This document shows positions 8,777-17,408 of a stretch of DNA of 47,803 nt, in pieces. This stretch comes from an uncultured Bacilli bacterium (GTDB lineage: Bacteria; Bacillota_I; Bacilli_A; RFN20; CAG-826): the NCBI GenBank assembly GCA_944358895.1, contig CALVSB010000011.1:1-47803 (forward strand). Reading direction: 5' to 3'. The notes under the pieces are model-generated. The model was not told the DNA's origin and made no database searches. It saw only the letters and a list, made by a program, of their open reading frames with translations. The first letter of the stretch is position 1, and the number at the start of each line of letters is the position of its first letter. The translations under genes were made by a program, and so were the position numbers.

Positions 8777-10259
8777 GTATTTTCCTCAATAGTATTGGAC
8801 GAAGCCAATCTTCATATTCCCTGTAGTTCAAGCAGTTAATAATTAAATCCGCAAACTGTTCAGACTGCTCTCCGCTTGGCATTTGCAAGGTCGCGGCAAG
8901 CGAAAGACAGTTTTCAAGAATCTGATCTTTTCTTTCCTGACTTAAAGACGAATCTATATTGTTGCTGGCCACTTGGGTGTATAGGTTGATATAGGGTATA
9001 GACGTCTCAATTGAATCGAGAAGTATATTCAAATAATTTTTTTGAGCCCCGTCGAGCCTTTCCTCGAATTTTTGGAGAAGGGGTGCTTCGCGATTTATTA
9101 CGAAAGATACCTTCTTATCCCGCGCAACAGACGTGCTCCAAAGGCTAAATTTGGAATCGCTTCTTATGGATGCACGGTGCAGGCTTTTCTTTTTTGACTT
9201 TCCTTGGGTTTTGTCTACGAGGCGCGACAACTGCTTTCTAATATCTAAAGGCAGACTTGCTTGCTGCTTTTTAACATCAACCTGCCAAATAGAATCCAAA
9301 GAAGACGGAACATCGACTCTTATCCGACCATATTTGGTAAGTTCCTGACTGTGAGACATGCGGAACCACGTTCCATAAATGATCAGCCTCTTGTTTCTAT
9401 AAACGTAAAAGCCTTGTTTGGAGAACAAAGATTCCTTGCCTCCAAGAATTTCATAATCTTCGTCGGTCAAATCTTTTTGAAACGGCAGCAAGTAGGTCTG
9501 AACCGAAATGTATCTCTCGATTCCTTTGTCATCTCTAATGGACAAGGTCTCAGGTTTTCCGGGCTCCGTTTTTTTATTATTAGCTAAAAAAGGATCTCTA
9601 TAAGGAAGAGAACGGTGATTAACCTTAATCGTTACATCTGCATCTGAACCATTCAAAAATCTGTGAAAAACCAATGCTAGATGATTGCAGGCAGAATCAA
9701 CCTTATCAACCAGCGGCTCGTACTCTTTGCCAGAGTTCGCGTTTCTTAGAACGTCAAAATTTTCCCAGAGGACCATCGTCCCATTATTCTTAACGTCCAG
9801 TTCGTCAAACTTGGGCAGCTTCTCACATTCTGATTCACTTAGTTCGCCCATGACCCAAGACTGTTCTTTCATCAAGGAATCCAAATCCCAAACCATTCCA
9901 GAAAGTTTTCCGTTTTTCTTGGAAAGAACAGTAAATCTTCGACACTGAGAGGACGAAGCAAGCTTTAGTCCAAGCCCAAACCGGCCAAGATCGCTGTCTT
10001 TTCTTTCTTCGTCTTTTGAAAAACTGGCAAACCTCATGGCACGAATGAGTTCGTCGCGGTCCATGCCACACCCGTCATCAACAAAAGCCAGGTATGGCCT
10101 TTCGCCCGTAGGGGGTATATAAAGATCAATGTGTTTGGCACCTGCAGAAATTGAATTGTCGACTATATCGGCAACAGCAGCATCGAAGCTATACCCAGTC
10201 GATCGTAAAGAGTCGACGAGATAGTAAGCGTTTGGCGGATTCTGGATTTGTGATGGCAT
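8763..10259 (-). CDS. GHKL (MORC/MutL/Hsp90-type) ATPase
   Basis: This 498-residue protein begins with a GHKL ATP-binding domain. The N box is DIVDNSISAGA, the G1 box DDGCGMDRDE, and the G2 box GRFGLGLKLAS, all within the first 105 residues. The arrangement fits the MORC/MutL-like ATPases described in restriction-modification clusters; these are thought to clamp around DNA upon ATP binding. The C-terminal half is helical and has no motif I recognise. I chose ATG 10259 (MPSQIQNPPN) rather than an upstream TTG at 10277, because family proteins begin close to this motif. It follows mcrC by 38 nt and overlaps the Z1 gene by 14 nt, so it is the first gene of the MORC/Z1 module. Confidence 0.9.
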   Translation of the reverse strand: MPSQIQNPPNAYYLVDSLRSTGYSFDAAVADIVDNSISAGAKHIDLYIPPTGERPYLAFVDDGCGMDRDELIRAMRFASFSKDEERKDSDLGRFGLGLKLASSSQCRRFTVLSKKNGKLSGMVWDLDSLMKEQSWVMGELSESECEKLPKFDELDVKNNGTMVLWENFDVLRNANSGKEYEPLVDKVDSACNHLALVFHRFLNGSDADVTIKVNHRSLPYRDPFLANNKKTEPGKPETLSIRDDKGIERYISVQTYLLPFQKDLTDEDYEILGGKESLFSKQGFYVYRNKRLIIYGTWFRMSHSQELTKYGRIRVDVPSSLDSIWQVDVKKQQASLPLDIRKQLSRLVDKTQGKSKKKSLHRASIRSDSKFSLWSTSVARDKKVSFVINREAPLLQKFEERLDGAQKNYLNILLDSIETSIPYINLYTQVASNNIDSSLSQERKDQILENCLSLAATLQMPSGEQSEQFADLIINCLNYREYEDWLRPILLRKIHGRL

Positions 10260-10297
10260 GGCTAATTCTACTATCAAGTATATGAATTGTTACATGA

Positions 10298-11674
10298 TTA
10301 AAGAGCAGCCGTGGAATATTGAAGGAATTTTGTAAGTTGATTAACTAGGCCAGCCGTCGAAACAGACTTTGAATTGGGTTCAAGGAGTAAACTCAAATCA
10401 ACAAATTCAATATGAATCGTAACGTTGGTGTCGGCACTGCTGCCGTATTTAAAGTCGTTGATCGTTATATATCTTCTCTCTTTAATTTTTGATGAGTTGC
10501 CATCAAGTGGGTACAAAAGCCAGACATGGTTCGCATGATATCGTTTTGCATACGAATACATCTGATACATGTCGTTTTGAGAAATACCGTTTTTATTTAT
10601 TCTTGGATCAAGACGCTTCCACTTGGTATCCAAAATAAGATTCTTGTCGCCATTAAAGAGCCTTATGTCAGGCCTGATTCTGAATTTAGCCGGGTTATCA
10701 AAAAGGGTTTTGTAGCCTTGGATTTTGACATTCCAGCCAGCGAAGAGATCGCTTCTCCTTCGGACAATTCTGGCGACGAGCCTGCCGATGAACGATTCGA
10801 AAACTTTCTCCATGGGGAATAAAAACGTGTCGGCACGTGTTTCTCCAGTAGAAAAAGAGAGTGATTTTCTGGAAAGAAAAGCCACTGACCACTCTAGTGC
10901 CTCTCGATAATGCTCGTTGTTTCGGTCGAATGTTATTCTTTTCCAATCGCTCTTAAAGTCTTTTGACATTGAAACGTTTTGGAACCGGTTCAAAAATAGC
11001 CTTATCAGTCTGTTGTTTGTGAAGCTCAAAGATTGCTTTTCGAGGAAAGCTAAAGCTGTTTTGATAATTCTATTTTCCAGGCAGTCCGGTAGATATTCGT
11101 CATATTCACAAAAGAATTTCGATAAATTGCTAAAGTTCTCCCTCAAATTATTTGTTACGTCAATCCGACCCTTAACGCAGGTGACATTCTTTCTGATGGT
11201 AATGTATCCGGAACGGATCCCACGCTGGAGAATGGCTCCAATTTTTCGTAGGTAAAGTCGAACAAAGCAGTCAAACAGGGAAGTATGTTCAAACGGCAAA
11301 TGAGCCGTATCGGATGGTTTTCCGGGGAAGTCTTTTAGATAGCCAAGCATGGCCATAAGAATTTTGGAGCTTAGGTCGTCGTCGGCTCCTTCCGAATTTA
11401 TCTCTATTTTGGGAAGTATCTGCAAATCAACATCTCTGTTGATCTGAATGGTTCCAACTAAATTTCTGATCTTTACAACATCGCCGAGCCTAACGCTTCT
11501 GCTGATATCAGCAAATCGAGATTGCCCTTTATCAAAACGATAGACGGCTTCCTCAAGGCTTTTAAAAACGGCCGGATCAACCTCGACAAACCGCGAATCT
11601 CCCGACTGGGAGTCTCCTTTGCTCCGAGACTCGATGATGGAATCGTATTCCTTAACAACAATTACTTTTTTCAC
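10298..11674 (-). CDS. mcrC: McrC-family nuclease subunit of McrBC type IV restriction
   Basis: This 458-residue protein matches McrC, the nuclease partner of the McrB motor. The PD-(D/E)XK core is visible near the C-terminal third: RPDIRLF with Asp336, then ILDTKWK with Asp349 and Lys351. A conserved YAKRYHANHVWLLYP strand follows. The N-terminal part (to about residue 120) is the beta-rich region typical of McrC. In the E. coli system McrBC cuts DNA with modified cytosines at purine-mC half-sites. Its start overlaps the mcrB stop by 4 nt (ATGA type), so the two subunits are translationally coupled. The active site looks intact. Confidence 0.93.
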   Translation of the reverse strand: MKKVIVVKEYDSIIESRSKGDSQSGDSRFVEVDPAVFKSLEEAVYRFDKGQSRFADISRSVRLGDVVKIRNLVGTIQINRDVDLQILPKIEINSEGADDDLSSKILMAMLGYLKDFPGKPSDTAHLPFEHTSLFDCFVRLYLRKIGAILQRGIRSGYITIRKNVTCVKGRIDVTNNLRENFSNLSKFFCEYDEYLPDCLENRIIKTALAFLEKQSLSFTNNRLIRLFLNRFQNVSMSKDFKSDWKRITFDRNNEHYREALEWSVAFLSRKSLSFSTGETRADTFLFPMEKVFESFIGRLVARIVRRRSDLFAGWNVKIQGYKTLFDNPAKFRIRPDIRLFNGDKNLILDTKWKRLDPRINKNGISQNDMYQMYSYAKRYHANHVWLLYPLDGNSSKIKERRYITINDFKYGSSADTNVTIHIEFVDLSLLLEPNSKSVSTAGLVNQLTKFLQYSTAAL

Positions 11675-13461
11675 GAATGTTTAGAGACAATTTTCGAATA
11701 GGTATCAAACCGTAGGAAAGCATCGGGGTCGATTTCGTAGCTGACTTCATCTTCATCATCAGACGAAATCGGATCCACATAAGCAAAGGAATCGATACTT
11801 TTTGCCACGACAGCATCGCCAGCCGAAAAGCTGCTGCATCCGAGGATGTCCCCTATCCGTTTGATGTTGTCATAAAAATATTCGGTCAGAAGCGGAACGA
11901 TGGAGTTAGCGAAAACGGAGGCTAAATCATTAATGGACACGCAACCGCTAGCGTCATGGGGAACGCGCATGAAATAGGAATGCCCGATTTCGTGGTCGCG
12001 GTCAAAGAAGAAGTGGATCCGCTCGTTAATTGACCTGAGAATTTCGCCGAGACTTATGTTTGCTGTTCCGTCCGTTATATAAAGGCCATCTAGCAAAGAT
12101 GGGTTAGGCATAAGCTCAAAAAAGTCGAACCTTCTTCTCAGAGCGGTATCAATGCTTTGGATTGAACGGTCGGCTGTATTCATGGTTCCAAGGACGAAAA
12201 CGTTGGAAGGAACCGACCAAAGCTTCTTTGAATAAGGAAGAATGGTATTGATTTCATGGGCCTCACCGCTCCTCTTATCGGCCTCTAGGAGAGTTATAAG
12301 ATCACCGAAGATTTTGGATATATTTCCACGGTTTATCTCATCGATGACCATCACAAAGCGTTCGCTTGGCCTAGTCCTGGCCTCGTCGCAAAGCAATTTG
12401 AAAATGCCGCTTCTCAATTCATAAACGACAGAACCGTCTTTTACGCTAGGAAATATTCCCTCGATAAAGTCCTCATACGTAAATGACTGATGAAAAGTCG
12501 TGAAGGCAATATGCCCTTGCTTCTTATCATTTCCGCTTGGAGAAAAGAGATCGTTTTTGAACTTATTAGCCAAATCAGAATAGTTAGACAATGTGGCGCC
12601 TTTAAGGGCATTGGTAAGATTCGTCTTGTCCCCTTCAACAATCAGTTCTGATACGGCAACCGTTGAATAGGTCTTACCTGTACCAGGAGGGCCAAAAAGA
12701 ATAATGTTCTTCGGGCACAAGAAATCGGCGACATGTTTAGCAGAATCCTGCTCATCATTTTCAGGTTCAGGTTTTACCGACTGCATGAACAAGGTACTTT
12801 TTGCTTTGTCATAGAATTTTATCAGCTTCTCAAGGTATGGCTTAATTTCGTTTATGTAGCCTTGGTCATCTAGATTGCTATCTTGCTCAAAATAGACGAC
12901 CGGTTTGCAAAAGACATTCTTTTTCCCTTGGGGAACGAATTTTGACTTTTGAATAAGCTCCCTAGCCTCAGTAAGGCTTATCCCCGACTGCTGAGACATG
13001 AAAACTTTTGAACCCAAAACTTCAATTTTGAATCCATTCAGATCTGTATCATCGCTAGCTAAGTATGAATGGTATGCCTTATAGCCGGCATCACTGCACT
13101 TTGTCTGTTCTATTTCAAAAGACGCCGAAACAGCCATCTTTGAAGGATCTTTGTCAGACTTTGAGATAAATAGGGAAATTGAGAAAGGGAGATTTCTCAA
13201 ACCATTTATCTGGCTTTTAAAAAGGGCAATGTCTTCGTCCCGCACAAGTCGGGCCCACAAATAATTCATGAAGTAACCACTGTTTTGCCAAGTCGGTTTG
13301 TAAACACAGGCAAAGCCATTTTCAAGTTTGGAAGCAAAATCCCTAAGTGATGATACGGCTGTTCCGAAGTTATTCGCGACTGCTTGATTCTTGTTATATT
13401 TCGTACCCAAGTAAGGACGGGCGAGGTCGCATATTTCGTTTATATTCATGGGACTGTTCAT
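11671..13461 (-). CDS. mcrB: McrB-family AAA+ GTPase of McrBC type IV restriction
   Basis: This is a 596-residue AAA+ protein. Walker A is GPPGTGKT (257-264), Walker B VIDEINRGN (372-380), and the McrB-specific MNTADRS motif begins at residue 427. LRRRFDFFEL follows as the arginine-finger region. The first 200 residues lack the E. coli McrB DNA-binding sequence and resemble the DUF3578-like N-terminal domain seen in many McrB proteins, so target choice may differ from E. coli. McrB uses GTP to translocate DNA and activates McrC. The start at 13461 has a weak AGGG 10 nt upstream; a second ATG lies four codons in. It is the first gene of the operon and overlaps mcrC by 4 nt. Confidence 0.94.
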   Translation of the reverse strand: MNSPMNINEICDLARPYLGTKYNKNQAVANNFGTAVSSLRDFASKLENGFACVYKPTWQNSGYFMNYLWARLVRDEDIALFKSQINGLRNLPFSISLFISKSDKDPSKMAVSASFEIEQTKCSDAGYKAYHSYLASDDTDLNGFKIEVLGSKVFMSQQSGISLTEARELIQKSKFVPQGKKNVFCKPVVYFEQDSNLDDQGYINEIKPYLEKLIKFYDKAKSTLFMQSVKPEPENDEQDSAKHVADFLCPKNIILFGPPGTGKTYSTVAVSELIVEGDKTNLTNALKGATLSNYSDLANKFKNDLFSPSGNDKKQGHIAFTTFHQSFTYEDFIEGIFPSVKDGSVVYELRSGIFKLLCDEARTRPSERFVMVIDEINRGNISKIFGDLITLLEADKRSGEAHEINTILPYSKKLWSVPSNVFVLGTMNTADRSIQSIDTALRRRFDFFELMPNPSLLDGLYITDGTANISLGEILRSINERIHFFFDRDHEIGHSYFMRVPHDASGCVSINDLASVFANSIVPLLTEYFYDNIKRIGDILGCSSFSAGDAVVAKSIDSFAYVDPISSDDEDEVSYEIDPDAFLRFDTYSKIVSKHS

Positions 13462-13529
13462 AAGCTACCCTAGCTTAACAGCTTAACAAATAGTTGGAGA
13501 GAGTTTTTGAAAAGCACTACAGCAAAAAA

Positions 13530-13573
13530 AGATTAATCTACAAAACCAAGCAATTCAAAATCTCTACAAAACC
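13530..13573 (-). promoter_or_regulatory. Candidate promoter of the defence operon with flanking direct repeats
   Basis: Reading the minus strand, TTGAAT (13558-13553) and TAATCT (13535-13530) are separated by 17 nt, giving a plausible -35/-10 pair. The leader to mcrB would be about 60 nt. On the plus strand, CTACAAAACC occurs at 13538-13547 and again at 13564-13573, a 26-bp period. One copy is inside the spacer and one just upstream of the -35. In the leader, GTTAAGCT is repeated back to back. These repeats could bind a regulator; this is inference. Confidence 0.5.
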
Positions 13574-13585
13574 GGCAAATAATGT

Positions 13586-14973
13586 CTAATTTTTGGTTAA
13601 AGCTTCCCGGAGAGTTCTTAAAAACCCATGGGTCTTGCCTAACCGCTCGACCGACATCTCGTAAATCTCTTTCTTGAGGTCGAGATTACTGGCCATCTTG
13701 GCCAAGATCGTGCCCAGTTCCCCGAGGCGGGAACGGTCCATGTCCAAACGATGGTATGAAAGCTCGTCGAGGAGGGCCTCAAGGAATGAAGCCCGGTCGT
13801 CCCGGGTGATGGAGAGCCTTTCGTACGACTCCTGGAGAAGCAGGAGCCACTACGGGGAGTCGATGACGTCTTGCTCATTGATGAATTCCTCAAGACGTCC
13901 TCCGACGAATGAAGAGAAGGAAGCAATACTCCTGGTTTGGAGGCAATCGAGGTCGAGGACATAGTAATTTTTTATAGCGAAAGATGGTTGCCCAATCCTT
14001 CATCGCGATTAGGCAGTCAGCTTTTTCCTGGTCGTCTATCTCGAGGAGAAGGAAAGCAAAAGAATCCCGCCGGCATTTGAAGAAAGGCAACCGTTGGGAC
14101 CGGATTTCCGGGTAAGAAGCCACCGCGTATTCGTAAGCTTTTCCAAGATCCGCGTTCTCGGTGTCGAGGTAGAAATCGGCGAGATCGCGGAAATCGATGC
14201 CGTGCTGGTAAAAAATAGGGCGCCAGCTTCGAAAAGAGGGCCGGATTTTCCATGGCCCGTTCCTTCATAAGGCGGTCGTACCCAGTAGCCGATAGCAAGG
14301 CCGCCGCCTCGTCTTCATGGCCGCTAAGCGGTGTCGCCTCGACAGCTGCCTTGAGAATTTCCAAACGGCCTTTGCGACCTTCGAGAGACGAAAGAAGGGA
14401 AGAGGCGTTGATCATTCCCTGGCGGTAAAGACCGACGATTCTAGCGTCCTCGCCCTTTTCAGCAAGCGTAGCGACAGCTTCTTCTTCGAGGAGACAAACC
14501 GGAAAGCTGAGCCCAAGGGCTTCGGCGGCTTGGGCAAAAGCGGCCGGTCTATTTCCTTCCCGGGAGCGGATTTCTTAGGGGCACTCAAGGAGCGATGCCG
14601 CCAGCTTCCCCGCTTCTTCCCGGCGGCCAAGGGAACGGAGGGCGAAAAAGAGATTGATAGTTTCGACAAAGCGTTCGGCGTTTTTCTCCTCGGTTCTCGG
14701 CGATGGAGCCGGGCTACCGCACGGACCCCTTTGCGGAAGGACGAGCTTCCCTTTCTCCGAAACGAAGGACCATGCCTCGGCAATCCTGGCTTCAAGGACC
14801 GGACCGTTTGCCGCCTTCATGGCTTTGAGGTAAGAATCCTCCTCGATTCCCATCAAGAAGGCCTCGAGCTTGGTCTGCCTCTCCTCCGAGGACATGGCGT
14901 TAAGTTCCTCCACGAAGTCGTCAACTAATCTCCGTTTGATTAGCATGGCACGTATTATCCGCTCGTCGATCAT
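13586..14973 (-). pseudogene. Decayed gene, unknown helical protein of about 460 codons
   Basis: A single reading frame begins at ATG 14973 (MIDERIIRAMLIKRRLVDDF) and can be followed to a stop at 13586, but it is broken at four points. There is an in-frame TAA at 14575-14577. A frameshift falls in a run of six A at 14210-14215, and another in a run of six T at 13968-13973. An in-frame TAG lies at 13851-13853. The pieces join smoothly, for example KLAPYF into YQHGIDFRDLADFYLD, then RYKK into YYVLDLDCLQ. The product is rich in Leu, Glu and Ala and looks like a chain of helical hairpins. I do not recognise the family. Both frameshifts are at homopolymers, so sequencing error is possible there, but the two nonsense codons argue for real decay. 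Confidence 0.75.
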
Positions 14974-15232
14974 CTTAACAAAGGGGCAAAATTATGTTTC
15001 AAACGGCCCCTGATTCACGCGGCTGGGACAACTTTTGGCGCCTTCTTGGGCTCACCATTGGCTAAAAAAGACCGCAAATGGCGTGGCCTCGGCCGACGGC
15101 ACCAATACATCCAATTAGTCAAATCAATTGTCAACGAAATGGGGATATTGCAAAGGAATAGCTATACATTTACCTCGTTTCCTTAGATACCGTTTGCCCT
15201 CCGAAGAATGATGGCCCGAATGAGAGGCAAAT
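14974..15232. other. Gap without a recognisable gene
   Basis: This stretch lies between the divergent pseudogene and degV. A CATAAT -10-like box facing the pseudogene lies near 14990, and a TTGACA hexamer occurs on the minus strand near 15130. I see no open frame with a ribosome binding site, no RNA gene and no strong hairpin. Confidence 0.5.
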
Positions 15233-15262
15233 TTGCCAAAAACTCCGATAAGCCCTTATAAT
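15233..15262 (+). promoter_or_regulatory. Promoter of degV
   Basis: TTGCCA (15233-15238) and a perfect TATAAT (15257-15262) are separated by 18 nt. Transcription would start near 15269, giving a leader of about 24 nt. The only ribosome-binding-like element, AAAGG, is close to the predicted 5' end and far from the ATG. Confidence 0.75.
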
Positions 15263-15292
15263 GCGCGCGAAAGGTAATTCAACATTTCAATT

Positions 15293-16168
15293 ATGTGGAA
15301 ACTATTCGTTGACCTTGACGAAGACTTCAAGCCGTCCGAAGCGAAGGAACACAATCTCGGATTTATCTCGATGCCGGTCATCATCGACGGCGTCCCGACA
15401 CTTCCCTATATCGAAGGAGAGCTCAAGGACTATGAGCCCCACGCTTTCTTCGAGCGCCTTCGGGGCGGCCTCGTCCCCAAGACGAGCGGCCTCTCGCCCG
15501 AGCAATACCGGAAGCACTTCGAGCCCTATGCCAAGGAAGGCACGGCCGTCCTGTACGCCCACTTCTCCGAGGCGATGAGCGGCACCTTCAACGCCATGCG
15601 GATCGCGGTCGACGACCTCAAGAAAGAGTTCCCGACCTGGCGGTTCGAGGAAGTCGACACCCTGGCCATCACCGGCCTTTCGAAAGCCATCATCGAGGAA
15701 GCCCTTCCCCTCTATGAGAAGGGAGCAAGCCTCGACGAAGTGAAGAAAGCCATCGAGGATGCGAGGCAGCACTTTGCCATCACCCTCTTTGCCGACGATC
15801 TCAAGTTCTTCAAGGCCTCGGGCCGCGTGAGCGGCATCTCGGCCTTCCTCGGCGGCGCCCTCGGCATCAAGCCGATCATCAGCATCGACAAGGACGGCTA
15901 CATGAAGCCGGTCGGCAAAGTCGCCGGCAAGAAGAAGGCCTTCATGACCATCATCGAGGACATTGAGAAGAAGGGCGACGACATCGCCAACCACCCCTTC
16001 CTCATCGTCCATAGCGACATCTCGAAGGAACTCCTCGAATACCTCCGCGGGCTCATCAAAAAACACTTCGGCGAGCTCAACATCGAGGAAATCATCGTCT
16101 CGCCGGTCGGTGGGAGCCACGCCGGCCCCGACTGCCTCGGCATCGCCTTCCACGCCAAGCACCGCTAA
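15293..16168 (+). CDS. DegV family fatty-acid-binding protein
   Basis: This 291-residue protein has the DegV fold signature: VPKTSGLSPEQY (61-72, the TSG loop), HFSEAMSGTFN (90-100) and FFKASGRVSGISAFLGGALGIKPI near residues 176-200. DegV/FakB proteins bind a fatty acid. Some present it to the FakA kinase for phospholipid synthesis, but no fakA is nearby, so that role is not shown. The length is normal for the family. The next gene begins one nucleotide after its stop, so the two are co-transcribed. The codon use and GC content are typical of the host genes and contrast with the island to the left. Confidence 0.93.
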   Translation: MWKLFVDLDEDFKPSEAKEHNLGFISMPVIIDGVPTLPYIEGELKDYEPHAFFERLRGGLVPKTSGLSPEQYRKHFEPYAKEGTAVLYAHFSEAMSGTFNAMRIAVDDLKKEFPTWRFEEVDTLAITGLSKAIIEEALPLYEKGASLDEVKKAIEDARQHFAITLFADDLKFFKASGRVSGISAFLGGALGIKPIISIDKDGYMKPVGKVAGKKKAFMTIIEDIEKKGDDIANHPFLIVHSDISKELLEYLRGLIKKHFGELNIEEIIVSPVGGSHAGPDCLGIAFHAKHR

Positions 16169-16169
16169 T

Positions 16170-17288
16170 ATGTACCGCTTAGTCGAAGTAAAGACAAAAA
16201 GGGAGCAAAGGGACTTTCTCGACTTCCCCCTCAAACTCTACAAGGGCAACCCCTACTTTGTCCCCTGCCTCTATGGCGACGAGAAGAAGATCCTCCGCGG
16301 GGACTGGCATCTCAAATACGCGAAGCAGGCTTTCTACCTCGTTTACGATGGCAAGAAAGTCGTTGGCCGGATCCAGGCCATTCTCTCGCGGCTTTCGAAT
16401 GAAAAGCAGAACCAGAAGCGGGTGCGCTTCACCCGTTTCGACGCGATCGACGACCCGGAGGTAGCCAAACTCCTCTTCGGGGCGGTCGAGCAATTCGCGA
16501 AGGACAACGGGATGGATAGCGTCTGCGGCCCCCTCGGCTACAGCGACATGGACCGGGAAGGCCTCCTCATCGAAGGTTTCAACGAGCTATCGACCTTCGA
16601 AGAACAGTACAACTACCCCTACTACCAAAAGCTCATCGAGGGCCTCGGCTATGAAAAAGAGGTCGACTGGGTCGAGCGGAAGCTCTATGCCCCGAAGGAA
16701 CTCGATACCCGGATCGGAAGGATCGCCGATGCCATGATGAAGCGGAACAACCTCCGCTTTGCCGTCTGCAAGTCGACGAAGGAGATGGTGAAGCGCTACG
16801 GCGACGCCTTCTTCGACCTCATCGACGAGACCTACAAGGACCTCTACATGACGATCGACTTCCCGGAAGAGGAACGGAAGGAGTACATCGCCGCCTTCAA
16901 GCTCCTCATCTCCCCGAAATTCGTCCGGATCATCGTCGACAAAGACGACAAGGTCGTGGCCATCGGCCTCTGCTTCCCCTCAATCGGGAAAGCCCTCCAG
17001 AAGTCCGGGGGCAAGCTTACCCTCCCTTGCCTCATCAAGGTCATGAAAGCTGTGAAGAAGCCGGAGATCATCGACCTCGGGCTCATCGGCATTCTCCCCA
17101 AGTACCAGAATTCCGGCGTCAGCTGGGCCATCTTCTACGAGATCATGAAGATGCTCTACGAAGGCGGAGTCGCCTATTGCGAGACCAACCTCAACCTCGA
17201 GGACAACAAGGGGATCCAAAACAACTGGGGGCGCTTCGAAAACGTCCTCCACAAGCGGCGGAGATCCTACCTCAAGAAAATCGCCTAA
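16170..17288 (+). CDS. GNAT-superfamily acetyltransferase-like protein
   Basis: This 372-residue cytoplasmic protein looks like a two-part GNAT protein. The N-terminal half has YLVYDGKKVVGRIQAIL near residue 54, a typical GNAT beta-strand pair. The C-terminal half has IDLGLIGILPKYQNSGVSWAIF, which corresponds to the acetyl-CoA loop region (normally Q/RxxGxG/A; here QNSGVS). Proteins of this length and organisation are usually annotated simply as N-acetyltransferases, with no known substrate. The start ATG 16170 sits one nucleotide after the degV stop, with no separate ribosome binding site, so translation probably depends on degV. A terminator follows directly. Confidence 0.65.
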   Translation: MYRLVEVKTKREQRDFLDFPLKLYKGNPYFVPCLYGDEKKILRGDWHLKYAKQAFYLVYDGKKVVGRIQAILSRLSNEKQNQKRVRFTRFDAIDDPEVAKLLFGAVEQFAKDNGMDSVCGPLGYSDMDREGLLIEGFNELSTFEEQYNYPYYQKLIEGLGYEKEVDWVERKLYAPKELDTRIGRIADAMMKRNNLRFAVCKSTKEMVKRYGDAFFDLIDETYKDLYMTIDFPEEERKEYIAAFKLLISPKFVRIIVDKDDKVVAIGLCFPSIGKALQKSGGKLTLPCLIKVMKAVKKPEIIDLGLIGILPKYQNSGVSWAIFYEIMKMLYEGGVAYCETNLNLEDNKGIQNNWGRFENVLHKRRRSYLKKIA

Positions 17289-17309
17289 GGAGCCGTTGGC
17301 TCCTTTTTT
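17289..17309 (+). terminator. Terminator of the degV operon
   Basis: A perfect GGAGCC/GGCTCC stem with a 3-nt GTT loop is followed by six T. It begins right after the stop codon. Confidence 0.9.
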
Positions 17310-17354
17310 CGTCGCAAAAACGCGGCAAATCCCCACTCGAATTTTGAAATTCCG

Positions 17355-17384
17355 TTTCAATGGGCAGGGGAAAGCGGTTACAAT
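17355..17384 (+). promoter_or_regulatory. Promoter of the small membrane protein
   Basis: TTTCAA (17355-17360) and TACAAT (17379-17384) are separated by 18 nt. An AAGGGAG ribosome binding site lies shortly before ATG 17409. Confidence 0.6.
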
Positions 17385-17408
17385 GGAAGTCAAGAAGGGA
17401 GACAACAA

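Noticed and set aside
15120-15150. TTGACA hexamer on the minus strand upstream of the pseudogene
   Set aside because: No acceptable -10 at 16-18 nt and too far from the start.
15302-16234. Minus-strand open frame opposite degV
   Set aside because: Acidic, low-complexity translation without a start signal, while degV motifs on the plus strand are unmistakable.
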